Source: Symbiodinium microadriaticum (lineage: Eukaryota; Sar; Dinophyceae; Suessiales; Symbiodiniaceae). From it: a stretch of 64,000 bases of DNA. Positions 43,503 through 55,102 of this stretch are shown here, one piece after another. Position numbers and translations under genes: made by a program. Numbering within the stretch: position 1 is the stretch's first letter; each line of letters opens with the position of its first letter. The DNA lies in NCBI GenBank assembly GCA_001939145.1, contig LSRX01000131.1, positions 576,185 through 640,184 of the forward strand. Direction: 5' to 3'. The notes under the pieces were generated by a model that saw only the letters and a program-made list of their open reading frames with translations, searched no databases and had not been told where the DNA came from.

Positions 43503-43852
43503 CAAAACCGTAAGCTGAAGCTGGGGGTCAGCGAAGTCCGGCGATGTCTGTTTCCGTGGCATGCACCTCTGCTGTTGAGCTTGTCTACGACATGCTAATC
43601 AAAAATTACAAGCAAGCACTGCAAACTGAGCGCGGTGCCAGACAAAAGCTCGATCAACGTACACAAAATGTCCGAACCCTAACAATTGCAGGCGAGTTCC
43701 CTGTCCTTTACCCCACAGCTTTCGCAGGGCGAGGGAAAATAATGTGGCGGCCCGAATAGTAGCACCCGAGGAGTTTGGCGTGCTCCGCGGATGCGCGGCT
43801 GCCCGGGGGTTGGGCTGGGAGACAAGCTCTTTACAGTGGTAATACATACAGT
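43503..43852. other. No recognised gene
   Basis: A plus-strand open stretch of 71 codons begins at 43544, but the product is not recognised and its context is repeat-rich. Confidence 0.4.
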
Positions 43853-44085
43853 AGTAGGACAGTAGCAGGATAGCAGTAGCACAAAAGTATTAGTGTATTA
43901 ATACAGCAGTACAGTAGTACAGTAGTAGTACAATAGTAGTATAGTTATAATACAGTAGTGGTGCAGTAGTAGTGCAGCAGTAGTGCAGCAGTAGTACAGT
44001 AGTAGTACAGTAGTAGTACAGTAGTAGTACAGTAGTAGTACAATAGTAGTACAATAGTAGTACAGTAGTCGTGCAGTGGTACACA
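43853..44085. repeat. 11-bp minisatellite (ACAGTAGTAGT)n
   Basis: Degenerate at the left end, regular towards the right. Because 11 is not a multiple of 3, all three minus-strand frames repeat with an 11-residue period and stay open, producing a spurious Thr/Leu/Tyr-rich ORF. Confidence 0.9.
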
Positions 44086-45342
44086 AATAGGGGTTTGGAG
44101 GTATCTGGAGCTCCTCGNCTAGCAGGGCCCAGTCTATTTTGGATTGATATAAAACTCTTCCTATCCGGTGCACCTGCATGCCAGACTCATGTTTTGAGAA
44201 TGGAGCCCAAGGGCCCCAAAACCCGCTAACTGGAGAAGAGTCCGTAAGAGAGGTTTTTTTAAAATAGGGTTTAGGGTTCAAAGTCCAACCAGGGGGTATA
44301 CGAGTTTCCCCTTGTCAAGCCCTGCTCTCAGCTACAATGAATCTCTAGGAACACTGGCTTTTCCGAGTTAGCTTGGCCGAAACCCCTTAAAGATCTCCCT
44401 ACAGCACCCGGAACGCTAGACCGGACAACACCCACCCCAAACCCACCATTTGAGCCGGTCATTTTTGTGGTCCCGGCTTGAATAAAGAAAAAAAACGCAT
44501 TAAAGAGGCCCAAATTACTAAAAGGGCCACCGCATTACCATTTGTTTTGGAGCGAAAAAAGAAAACAGGCCATTGCAGGCCTCGTGCCTGTGTGCTTGCC
44601 CAACGTGCCAAGCCGCTTGCGCACGAGTGCGACCATGTGAGCGTTGTTCTTTTTGGTGAGATCTTTTGCCAGCGATTCGCGAAAATTCCGTCGCCCAAAA
44701 ATCTTTAAAAGTGACAACCTTCGAGGGCCCGCAATGGTGCTTGCAAGCTATGCTCAAAGCTTGTGGCTACAGCTGATTCAGGAGTGATACTCAGCAGCGT
44801 TGTAGGCGGATGCAAACACGGGACATGTTGCCTGAAGCACGAAAGGAGCGTCTCGTGGCAAACCCAGAAAAAGATTTGCATGTGCTGCGAAAAGGATGTA
44901 ACAAACCCCGGTCTTCAAAATGCTTCACACGCGCAAGCACGGCCAAGCAGCGCGCAAGGGCGAAGCGCAAGGGATCCTAATTGGCAACACGGATATACAA
45001 TGATATAGAACAACTTTCACATCGTTCCGCAACAGTGGCTCGCTCGGACGCCTCCTCCTGGTGTCAACCCCGGACCATCGCCGACGCTTTGTCTTCGTAG
45101 CCTCCGGCGCCACAGAGCACTCAGCACGTCCGCGACTTCAACGCTAAGCGACTACTGGGCATCTCCGGCAAGTCACGTCAAGTCAAAACTGAATGCCCGA
45201 AAGCTGCCACTTCAGTCCTCGTTGCCAGGTCCCACGCTTCCTTCCTCTTGGTCCGCTGTGAGGGCAATTGCCGCCACATCCCTTCATTGCGAGCAAAGTG
45301 GGCCCCTTCCTGCGCGTCTCGCCGCAAGCCAAGCACACACAA
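44086..45342. other. No recognised gene; telomere-like motif and one ambiguous base
   Basis: An N lies at 44118. TAGGGTTTAGGGTT at 44265-44278 is two units of the TTTAGGG telomere repeat type. No coding feature was recognised. Confidence 0.45.
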
Positions 45343-45570
45343 CGGTGTGCGGAGGCACACACCTCTAAAAATTTTCTATGATCTGTATGCGGAAGCACAC
45401 ACACACACACACACACATCTGAGGCTGTCCTTGTGCGGAGGCGCGCACGTCTGTGTGCAGAGGCAAACACAAACGTCTGTGCGCAGAGGCACAGACATCG
45501 GTTTGCGGTGGCACACGCATGTCTGTATGGAAACACGAACGTCGGTGCGCGGAGGCACACACAACTGGCC
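45343..45570. repeat. Degenerate minisatellite based on GTGCGGAGGCACACAC
   Basis: About seven imperfect units of roughly 25-35 bp, with an (AC)n run near 45400. The core unit is itself almost an inverted repeat (GTGTGC...GCACAC). Open frames here are repeat artefacts rich in Cys, Val and His. Confidence 0.75.
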
Positions 45571-46952
45571 GCATGGCTAGCAACATTGTGTATTTGCGCC
45601 CGCACGTTGCTGCCTTCCTTGTCCTCAGCCGCTTGCACCCTACTTGTGTCGCACGCCGGTCTTCAAGCTGGAGCATGGTAGACTGCTGCCACCCGAAGCC
45701 ATGCACCTGCAGTTGGCATTGTTACTTCTCCGCGCGAGCAGCAGCTGCACACGTAGGCGAAATGGGGGGTGTTCCACCTCGCTGGTGCTGCGTATGAGTA
45801 TGAGGTCGGAAAAGTGCATCTCGTACGCGCGCTTGTTGCCAGCGCGGGCGCCGAGCTATTGCCAGCTTTCGAACGGCCAGCGGTCACCAGGGGCAACAGC
45901 GGGGTCGGCACGTTGTGCTCTGCCGGTAGACCAACCCGGGCATCAAAGCCGGGGTCGCAGAAGTGCTGTCGCGCTAGGACTGCGGCAGGCAAAACCCTTG
46001 ACCGCACAGTGCTCTGAGGAGGCGGTCAGCTGCGGCAAGCGCCACACCAGTGCCACACCCCAGTCGCGTTATGTCGCGTTCTCTCGCCTGGCGCGGTTAC
46101 TCGGCGGCGGCGGCGCAGGTGCGGGGTAGAGTTGGGCGGATCAGGACAAGGCTCTCTCGAACGTGAGGCGCTCCAAGCGGCGTGGCGGAGGCGCTGGACA
46201 AGCAAACCCAGGCGGGCAGGGCAGGGCAGGGCTGCGCGGGGCCAGGCTCAGGAAAGCGCAAGCACAGTCGGGGCCTCCACTCCTCGTGCTCGGGGCTAGC
46301 GAGACTGGAACACCTCACCAGCCGTTGGGGCCGGGTGGGCCGGGTCCGACCCGTTGTCACCAGTGCTGCAAGGGGAGCAACGGCGGCCAGGGCTGTCAGC
46401 AAGCTGCTAAGCACCTCCGGGGCGTGCCGCCTCCGCTTGGATGAGCATGCAAAGGCCTCGAGTCTCGTCCACGACACCCACGGTCCCACGGTCGAAGAGC
46501 CAAAAAACCTTGGCATGGATACCAACTCACGGTTGACGCCACTTGCATCAGCCAGGTGGAGCGTTACGAGGACCCGGAGGGCTTCGATGCCCATGCGGGC
46601 TTGGTGCTTGCCAATGACACCAAACGCACGCTAGGCACGTGAAGCCGCCGACTTCGTCCGCCTGCTTGCGCACAGCTGGCCGGTGTTGCGTGCGCTTACT
46701 GAGACCGACTGGCATGCGGCACACTGGGCATCCTTTTGCGACATGTTGCCCGTGATGCAAGATGGGGCAGTGAGCAGGCACACTGAGAGGTTTCGTTAGT
46801 TGCCTTGCTCTACAGCTGTCTTTTCTGTTCTTTTTGCCCCTAGATGCTGGTAGATGGGGGCTAGGCTCGAGACCGCGGACTTGAGCTGAAAAACGTGAAG
46901 AAAAAAAGGCAGCAGCTGCTGCGCGCCATTTTGCAAGCTCTGCACGACCCAA
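45571..46952. other. GC-rich DNA, probably degenerate retroelement
   Basis: Overlapping open frames on both strands with Ala/Arg/Gly-rich translations. It precedes the plus-strand retroelement remnant and is likely part of it, but no domain is recognisable. Confidence 0.35.
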
Positions 46953-47660
46953 TTGCAGACCAAACGCCATCCATCATCGCTGCACGGCAATCAGCAGCTT
47001 TCCTCCGAGCCTGAGACCCCACCACCCCCAATGACATCTTTCGCATATTGCTTCCGCGCCTGCGCCGCATTCGCTTTGCGACTCCCGCATGCGCATCGCA
47101 CTTGCCGTTGCCTGGGGCACATCGATGCCTCGGGAGACCACCGTGCCACGTGCGCTACGTGTGGTGTGTTTTTTTTTCCCCTTTGCGATTGGCGTTCCGC
47201 GGTCAATGTGCAGGAAAGAGACACTGCTTTTGCGAGGTCAGCGTCCTCCACGCTCACTGGTGCGGAGGAAGAAGGCTGGCAACAGGCGGGGGGTGGTCGA
47301 CCCGAGTTGAGGCTAGGACCTCGTTGAGCAGGGGCTGGCCGCCGTCAACACATTCGCGGTGCCGGCGAAGGAAAAATCAAGGAGACTGGCACCCAAGGCT
47401 CTGGCTGCTGCGCGCGCCAATCGCGTTGAGGGCGCTCTTGCCAGAGTTTGCCGCGAAGCTATAGACCGCGGGTGGCGCTGGATGTGCGTCTTGCTGACAT
47501 GAAACTGGATGGGCACGACGCACGGCACATCGAAGTTAGCAAACAGCATGGTGATCGCCGTAGACATCGACGGTGGCGCCACAGCCATGTCCCCATGCCC
47601 ACCATCTGCCCGTTGCGACAAGCAACGTCAGGCACAATCAACGAAGCAAGCGAATGAGCA
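46953..47660 (+). mobile_element. Decayed retroelement, second copy of the restriction-like endonuclease region
   Basis: Plus-strand pieces in shifting frames recall the minus-strand copy at 42 kb: HRTCRCLGHIDASGDHRATC (the Cys/His stretch preceding GDHRA), then VNVQER, and further on ADMKLDGHDARHIEV matching the D-L-x-L...D-x-R-R-I-E-V region. Several frameshifts separate them. The opposite orientation to the 42-kb copy shows independent insertion or an inversion. Confidence 0.4.
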
Positions 47661-48973
47661 TCGGTCAGGCGGCCCGGAGGAGTGACCGAGCCATGCGGCA
47701 GCAGCGGCCGAGACTGTGCTGAGCGCAGCAGCGCCGGCTCGGGCGGTGCACGAGGTGGCAGCCGTACTCGGTTTCGCGGACGTTGAACAAGCGCGGCGGG
47801 AACCGTGATCCGCTCGCCAGGCTCCGGGAGCTCGCGCTGAGCCGGTTGCAGGCATTCATGGATAGCACGTTGGATCACGTTAGGTACACTGCCATCCTGT
47901 GCGGGCAAGGTGGGCGCCAGCCGCAGCGGCAGCGCGCAGGCAGGCAGCAAAAGATCCTGGCCCGGCAATGCCTGCTCGGCCAGGCAACACGCAACGGCTT
48001 TAGGACCTCGCAGCCGTAGTGCGGGGCTGAAACCAATCAACCGCCATCGTTTGACCAGGGGTTCAATTTAAGATAAGATTCCAAAAGCGCAGGGTCTGGG
48101 AGCAACTGCCATCGCCCAGGGTCCGGTTCAGATGCGATATCAAGTGCATTCGCCTTGTGCAGAGCGGGGCTTGTGGGATCATTGGGATCGACCTGGTCGG
48201 GTTTCAACGTCCAAGCAAATTATCGTTTGTGATGTCGAGAAACTGTTGGCTTGCAGGCTTGTAGGATGATTGTCTGTAATTGTAAGCAAGGCCATTCTTG
48301 GATGTATGAAAGTTCGGAATAAATCCGGCAAACCAGGGTCCAAATGACGTCGTATGAACCCGACACCCTGAACCTGGATGTGTGTGCCAGCCATTGCTGC
48401 CGAACGACCCGTCCCTCAAGCCGGACAGCCTCCCGAACGTGTGGTCGGCGGCCAGCGGTAAGGCGGCAGAACTATGCCAGCCTTGGTGGCCTGCGCATAT
48501 GGTTGTACGAGTGTTGTACGAGTAGGAGAAAGCAACCGTGTTTGCGGAAGCGACTAGAGCAACCCAACCGCGTGAACAGTCGCTCGTGTCGGTTGGTGTG
48601 GCAGCGGTGCGCCCGCAAGGCCCAAGAGTGCTGAGAGGCATCGTCCGACGGCAGTGTCATGCGACGAAGCATATCCGGGCGTCATGGCCGGGGGCAAAGA
48701 ACGCAGTAGGTAGTTGGCACGTGGCTAAGCACGGTTATGCAGCAACAATTATGCCGCTTGGAAGTCTTTTAACAAGCGGGATGCGCTGCAGGAGGCAATC
48801 GTGTCGCTACCAAATGGCGCGCAAAGGGCGGCGGGAGTGCCCAGTCGCCAACCCACACGTACGGCGGCATCGGACTCGGACACGCTCCGGACAGGCGACG
48901 AAGTGGGTGCCATCGAGTAGTGCACCGCCACAGAGGATGGTGCGCTTTCGCGATGTCTCCACACGTTTCTGGC
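47661..48973. other. No recognised gene
   Basis: GC-rich at the left, mixed at the right. Open frames occur on both strands, with no recognisable domain. The left part may be the trailing end of the retroelement remnant. Confidence 0.4.
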
Positions 48974-49275
48974 CTCCTGGGTCGGATGGGTGGGCCGCAG
49001 CCAAGAATCTAGGCTCCCATTGGCTCCCTTCATGTTTCCTTCTTTGTGGGTCCTGGGTCGGATGGGTGGGCCGTGGCCCAGAAGCTGGGCTCCCGTTGGG
49101 CTCTTTTCATGTTTCCTTCTTTCTGGGCTCCTGGGTCGGATGGGTGGGCCGCGGCCAAGAAGCTGGGCTCGCATTGGGCTCCCTTCATATTGCCTTTCTG
49201 GGCTCCTGGCTGGGATCCCATTAAGCTCCCTTCATTCGGATGGGTGGGCCGCGGCTAAGAAGCTGGGCTCCATTG
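48974..49275. repeat. About 78-bp minisatellite, four imperfect units
   Basis: Units share GTCGGATGGGTGGGCCGCGG and CTCCCTTCATGTTTCCTTCT. Starts of the first motif at 48981, 49057 and 49135 give periods of 76 and 78 bp; the fourth unit, near 49235, is displaced. Confidence 0.85.
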
Positions 49276-49372
49276 GAGTAGGTAGGTAGCTAGGTAGGCA
49301 GGTAGGTCGGTCGGAGGCAGGTAGGCCGGTAGGTAGGCAGGGAGGGAGGTAGGCGAGAAGGTAGGTAGGGTA
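49276..49372. repeat. Degenerate (GTAG)n repeat
   Basis: GTAG/GCAG/GTCG tetranucleotides following the minisatellite directly. Confidence 0.8.
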
Positions 49373-50445
49373 GGTCTCGTTCCTTCTCGGCGCCTATCCT
49401 TCCGCTGCTGGCTCGACGCGGTCAGCCTTGGTGAACCTGTGCCTTGCCCGCGGCATCGAGTGTCGTGCCCAGGAGGCTGCATGGAGCTTGTCCGCCATCG
49501 TGCTTGTTCATGCGTGGCACGCTGTGGCACCTGGTCAGCACCGTTGTACGCAACATGAGTTCCTCTGCATAATGCATAGGCCTGTGATGGCATGAGCTCA
49601 AGTACATGATTGAGTGGAGATCAATGCTCCAAGACCCGCGTCTTTTGAACGGCATGCGCAACGCAGATGAGCACATGGGCAGCCTGCCTCTTGCAAAAGC
49701 ACAACTGCCTAGACTTCGACAACTTGCAAATGAGGCAACCGCCGAACCTCATTCCATGTGCTGCGGCGTCCTCGCAAGCTAGGAATCGATGGCTGTAAGG
49801 TGTCGGCTCGTTCATCTGTGGGCTCGCCCGAGGCAGTTCCGTTTTTTGTGGAATTTGTGGGGTGAGTCTTTGAGATCTCCGTGAGGATCCGCGATTGACT
49901 TCGGCCAACCGATTACGATTGATCCCTTCCATTTTTGAACAGTCCAAACCGGTTGGTAATCCCTCGCTTCCTTCGGAAGCGAGAATCCTTCTGCTTAACC
50001 TGTTTCGGGGTAGAAACCCGGTTTTGGTGGAGGTCGTCATGTGAGATCACTGAGGGGGAAAGAGAAGACGCAGAAAAGATCAGATCGAGACCGCGACAAG
50101 CGAGAGGAATGCAGGGCATTGAAGAGGCAGCTGCCCAAACCGCCGACAGCGTAAGCTTGGCAAGCTCCTGTATCAAGTCCGTGGTCGTCCTGTGCATGGA
50201 GAGGGTCCTCCGACCCCTCATTTCGTCGACCTCATTGGGTAAGTGGAAGCGGACAAGGAGCAGCGGCGGCAGCAGCAGCAGCAGCAGCAGCAGCACGAGC
50301 AGCAGTCATCACAGCCTGAAGCAGTTGTCAGAACAAGAAAATCTTTTTCAGAAGAGGCCCAAGCCCGCAGCTGGTGGAGCTTGCTTTCTTCTTTCCAACA
50401 CGCCGTTGGTCAGCCAGCGCCACGGCGCGCTCGGGCCATGCCGGG
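49373..50445. other. No recognised gene; CAG run near the gap
   Basis: A plus-strand frame is open from 49935 into the gap, but only its Ser/Arg-rich part is protein-like. A CAG/GCA trinucleotide run lies at about 50260-50306. Confidence 0.4.
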
Positions 50446-50935
50446 NNNNNNNNNNNNNNNNNNNNNNNNNNNNNNNNNNNNNNNNNNNNNNNNNNNNNNN
50501 NNNNNNNNNNNNNNNNNNNNNNNNNNNNNNNNNNNNNNNNNNNNNNNNNNNNNNNNNNNNNNNNNNNNNNNNNNNNNNNNNNNNNNNNNNNNNNNNNNNN
50601 NNNNNNNNNNNNNNNNNNNNNNNNNNNNNNNNNNNNNNNNNNNNNNNNNNNNNNNNNNNNNNNNNNNNNNNNNNNNNNNNNNNNNNNNNNNNNNNNNNNN
50701 NNNNNNNNNNNNNNNNNNNNNNNNNNNNNNNNNNNNNNNNNNNNNNNNNNNNNNNNNNNNNNNNNNNNNNNNNNNNNNNNNNNNNNNNNNNNNNNNNNNN
50801 NNNNNNNNNNNNNNNNNNNNNNNNNNNNNNNNNNNNNNNNNNNNNNNNNNNNNNNNNNNNNNNNNNNNNNNNNNNNNNNNNNNNNNNNNNNNNNNNNNNN
50901 NNNNNNNNNNNNNNNNNNNNNNNNNNNNNNNNNNN
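50446..50935. other. Assembly gap (490 Ns)
   Basis: Continuous N run. Open frames crossing it on either strand are artefacts. Confidence 1.
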
Positions 50936-52827
50936 CAGCGGACGACAACCGTCAAGGGCCCGCCCGCCCCAGCAAGAGATATAAGAGATGCCGCGGATGT
51001 CCCCAACCCCAACCCCGGCGGCACTGCCCGCGCAACGCCGAGTCGACGCAGCAAAGGGCGGATGGGGCTCGAACTTGAAGTTATCTGCGAGCGTTGCCGC
51101 AGCAAGAGCTCCAAGGTTGGTAACTGTTCCTCTTGGCTGGCGCACATGCTCCTCCACCGTCCTGCGGGCGAATCGCGCATCCCCCCTGTGGAAGCTGCGG
51201 AACTGGTGCTGCGCTGCGAGGCCTTGGCGCGCGTGGGGAGCGGTTGACGTGTGGGGGTGGATGCCCGTTCCCGCTGCTCACAATGGCGAGCTTTCAGCTG
51301 CAAGCCGTGCTTTGGCCGCAAAGCCACTCACGCCTTCAAAGCTACCCTCGCTGAGCCCCGGGACCCCTTGCGCCTGCCCGAGCCGTGGGGCCCCCCATGC
51401 CGTCCGAGCTCGCCGACTACCAGCCCGAAGAGCCGTGTGTGTTCCCGCTTTCCGCTTTTTTCAGCGGCACGGCGCGGAGCTGCCGCTGGCCCGTCAAGAG
51501 CTACCAACAAGTACCTCCGTATCCGCGTGGACGATGGGGTCGACAGCCACCTCTTGCATTGCGCCGCGCGCAGGCCGATGTGCCGGCGTCGTAGGCACTA
51601 ACCCTGTCTACAAACAGGATGGTCCACAAGCCGACGCAACACGTCACCTGTGACAAGGGCGTCGCGTATGCCACGTTATTCCGGTTTTCCCTACGCGACG
51701 ATGCCGCCAACGCGGATGGCAGCAAGGGCCATGCACGTCTCCCGCCAAGCGAAGCTGGCGGCCCACGCTCGAACTGAGCTCTGTGCTTCCCACCACATTG
51801 CACAAGCGGAGGGTGGCGAGCAAGGCGATGCCCTGGTGATGCCCGCACTGCATTCTCTTGCGCAGCACCCTGCGCTGCATGGATCAGCAAGGTCGAGCAC
51901 GCAAGAGCGCATGCTCGCGGTGCCGCCACATGGGAAGTCAGCATTTCTGCTGTACACTGGTAGATTTGTGATGATTTGTGCATAATGATTCAGAGAAGGG
52001 AAAGTAAATGTAAATGCAAACATGCGACAGCCAAGCTGTGTGCTGGATACCAGGGCGCGATCCATCTTTTGCTTTTCGATATCATGCCTCCCCTGTCTTC
52101 CACAATCTTCCACTTTACTACGTTAAGCTGTGGGCTTATATAGCCAGGTTCCACAACTGGCGAGTCTGTACAAAACGTCCACGGCCGCAGCCAGTCCCGT
52201 GCAAACTCAAAAAACTTCGCGACACAAGCCAAGCTCGAACGGACCGCTTTGCAGTTCGGTGCCCAGCTGGAGTCCGATGTTGGTGAATATGTATGTTGCA
52301 GGACATGGAAAATCACCTGCAATCCAAGCGAGCAAGATAGAGACAGCTACGCGGTTTTGCGCAAACAGGTGTGGGCGGATCTCAAAAGGGGTTTACCATG
52401 CGAGCCAACCTTGGACGGCGCAAGGCTGTGTCTGCGTCCGACGGTGAGTCAGGCTGAACCAATGCAAGCCACTGAATCACAAACATGGGCAGCATTCGAG
52501 TCCCTGTGGGAAAGTCGTTGTCATGCACTACCTCCTGCCAGGGAATTCGAGCTAAACTTCCTGCCTTACCGATTCTACCTTTGAGTCTATGACATGAGAT
52601 CTTTCGAGCTTCCACAAGCACCAGATTGCACGCGATCAGAGTCAGTGTTATTGCATGTGCCTGGCCTGGCCGCCCTCAACTCTTTCACAGATGAGCTCCA
52701 TGGCTCGCCTGGGATCGTTGCTTCTCACCAAGAAAGCCAGCTCCTCGAAAAGGGCTCAAAAGAGCCACATGACATGAGTTCATGTCTTTCGGTCACCTCC
52801 TAGCCTTGCAACTGCCAACATCAGCTT
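50936..52827. other. No recognised gene
   Basis: GC-rich up to about 52.0 kb, with Ala/Arg/Pro-rich open frames on both strands that resemble degenerate retroelement sequence but carry no clear motif. From 52.0 to 52.8 kb composition is ordinary and no exon was found. Confidence 0.4.
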
Positions 52828-54258
52828 CTAACTTGAACTCAGATCCTCAATGAGCGGATCGTTGCCAGCAATGGGGTCCTCGAGGAATCGTGATGCATGT
52901 CTTGGCTTTTGCCCTGTTAGAGACGCCTCGAGGATGGGGTCCGTGTGGCTCTTTCCTGCACCGAGCAAGCGAAAAGCCTTGTCTCTGCGCCTTTGGAAGT
53001 CCGTGTGACCCGGCCCGGCCTGGGTAGAGCTTCAAGGCAGCCTCCACGCCAGCTGCCTGCAGCGCCGCAGCGAAGTGCACGGCACTTCGAGAAGGCACGC
53101 TGGTGTCCGCCGTGCCGTGGACCAGCAGCCTTCTCAGGAAACATCTTCGGGGCTCTTTATGGCTCCTGACTCCTGATCTCTGCATCTGATTTCTCCAAGC
53201 AGCACCGGAGGCAGCTCCAAGTCTCGAGTCGCTTGGCGAGTTGGGGAGAAGTCCGCCAGCCGACCCTGCCGGCGAGCCGAGCCGAGCCGAGCTCTTGTCG
53301 TACATCGCTGTTGCTTTGCTGTGCTCCGCTCCGAGCCTCGAAGATTGAGGAGAGGAGGCGTCGATCCAATCCGCGACTGTGGAAGTGATCGCTCAAATCT
53401 ACGAGGTCGAAGGGACCGGAGATTCCCACGAAGGCCGAAATGTCCTGGAACCAGCATGTCAGGCACAACACCCTCCGAACCCTTACCAGTAAAGGTTCTA
53501 GCGAGATGAAGTCAATGTTATAGTGAAGTAAGCTTGCTGACCACTGATGACTTGCGCTCTTGAGCTGTTCAAGTGAAATGGCTACTCCTCGATAAAGTGC
53601 TGTGTGCAGCTTCGGTAAAGACTGAGACACAAGCCCTGCCTTGGGCTTCCAATGGATTCCAGGCAGCGCCTTGGCCTTGACCTTCTTTCAGACCAGCGGA
53701 TTGGATGCTGTGCCAGACTTTTGGTGAATCCAGCCAGGTGCTCACCTCACTACCAGTTGCTCTCCGGATCAACGCCATTGCGAGCAAGTGAGCACCGGCG
53801 GATTGGCCCACGAGGAAAATCCTCCCAAAAGTTGAAATCCCTCCGAGAGCAAGTGGCACAGCCGCGCCTTGATGGATCACCGCCGTAGTCCTCGCAGTGG
53901 TCGAGCGACCACTGCACCGCCAGAATGCTGTCCTGGCGCGATGCCCCAACAAGGTTTCAACATGCCGCCAGCTTGACTATGAAGGGGCTCCTCCACCATT
54001 TCTTCTCCAGTGGCTTGCGGAAAGTTCCTGTAGTCCGGAACCTGTTGTCCAGCTGCGATCGAGCCTGCCTGATGATTGACTTGGCCCCAGATGAACCAAG
54101 GAGCTATCAGGAGAATGCCAAGACGTTGAAGGACCATGCCCATGAGCATTCCCCACCTTAAGGCTTTCTGTCGAGTCAGGCACAGTGCGAGCTGACAGCT
54201 TTTGGGCCGGTCGCATCTTGTAGCCAATAATCCACACTCCGCCGGTGAAAAACACGAC
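52828..54258 (-). CDS. Alpha/beta-hydrolase, isoprenylcysteine methylesterase-like
   Basis: Members demethylate prenylated cysteine methyl esters at ER-type membranes; the activity here is inferred from the family. Ten exons on the minus strand: 54218-54258 (VVFFTGGVWIIGYK), 54105-54156 (WGMLMGMVLQRLGILLI), 53991-54041 (VPDYRNFPQATGEEMVE), 53868-53932 (DSILAVQWSLDHCEDYGGDP), 53821 down to about 53735 (IFLVGQSAGAHLLAMALIRR), 53337-53444 (DISAFVGISGPFDLVDLSDH), 53204-53265 (SPTRQATRDLELPPV), 53020-53129 (LLVHGTADTSVP), 52927-52955 (KSHTDPILE, only 29 bp) and 52828-52878 (DPIAGNDPLIEDL, TAG stop). The triad is Ser in GQSAGAH, Asp in HGTADTSVP and His in KSHTDP. Donors in order are GA, GC, GA, GC, GT, GC, GC, GC, GC; every acceptor is AG. 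Intron lengths are 46-74 bp, apart from the GT intron of about 290 bp, which might hide another exon. N-terminal exons upstream of 54258 were not found. Confidence 0.85.
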
Positions 54259-55102
54259 CTAGAGTGGTTCTCAGCTCTCCATCACGAACTCAGGGCACCC
54301 TTGTCGCAGTAAGGGAAGAGCCACCGGTCGTGGCCCTGCATCCCGAAATTCCGGCCTGCCCAACGCAACGGTTCTAGCACTGTGCACACAATGCTTGATG
54401 CTGCTTGCATGCTCTACCGGTGGCCTGAGCATGTAGATGTCCTAGCACGTCAGTGCGCAATGCAGAATGGAATCCAGAACATCATCAGCTCGCACAGACA
54501 CACGGCAGTTCTCGACCATCCGAGAGTCCATCAAGTGACGTCGCTTAGGTCCGTAGCGAACGAAATTGGCGACGCTGGGGTGTAGCCAACCTTGTATGTG
54601 AACCAGACTGCTTGCCAATGAATGGAATGTCGCATCCTCAAACATGAGTACTTCTCGCCTGTGCAAGTCACGACATCGACCCAGGCAAGCAACAGTAAGC
54701 TGTCGCCCTGATGAACACTGGCAACAATAAGACGATGAAGAGCAGAAGCCGTGCCAACAAGTAGAAGCACCTTCCAGCAAAGTTTACAGAACAAGATGCT
54801 GGGCTCTGAATAGCATGTAAGTGACGTAGTGTCGAGCCAACTGTGCCTAGCGGAGACGTGCAAGGCCCAAAGGAGCTTGCCGGCCATGCGGACGACAAAC
54901 ACTGACCTCGCCGAGGTGAATGTCAGAGCAGACCAGAAACTTGAAACGAGACTCCGGTCTATTTTAAAATCGAGTGGGACTGACCCAAGTGCTACAGTGA
55001 TCCATCCTATCTACCAATCTCTAGATTCGCAAAAAAGTGGCTTGCACCACCTCAAAGGCAACAGTCAGTCTGACCGCATGCTCGGCGAGGCTGGATGCGT
55101 CT
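54259..55102. other. No recognised gene
   Basis: Should contain the 5' exons of the methylesterase-like gene, and between the two genes the 3' end region of the channel gene. No convincing exon found. Confidence 0.4.

Noticed and set aside
43890-44281. Thr/Leu/Tyr-rich minus-strand ORFs
   Set aside because: They are an artefact of the 11-bp minisatellite.
49935-51327. ORFs crossing the N run on both strands
   Set aside because: The N bases are unknown, so the continuous frames are artefacts.
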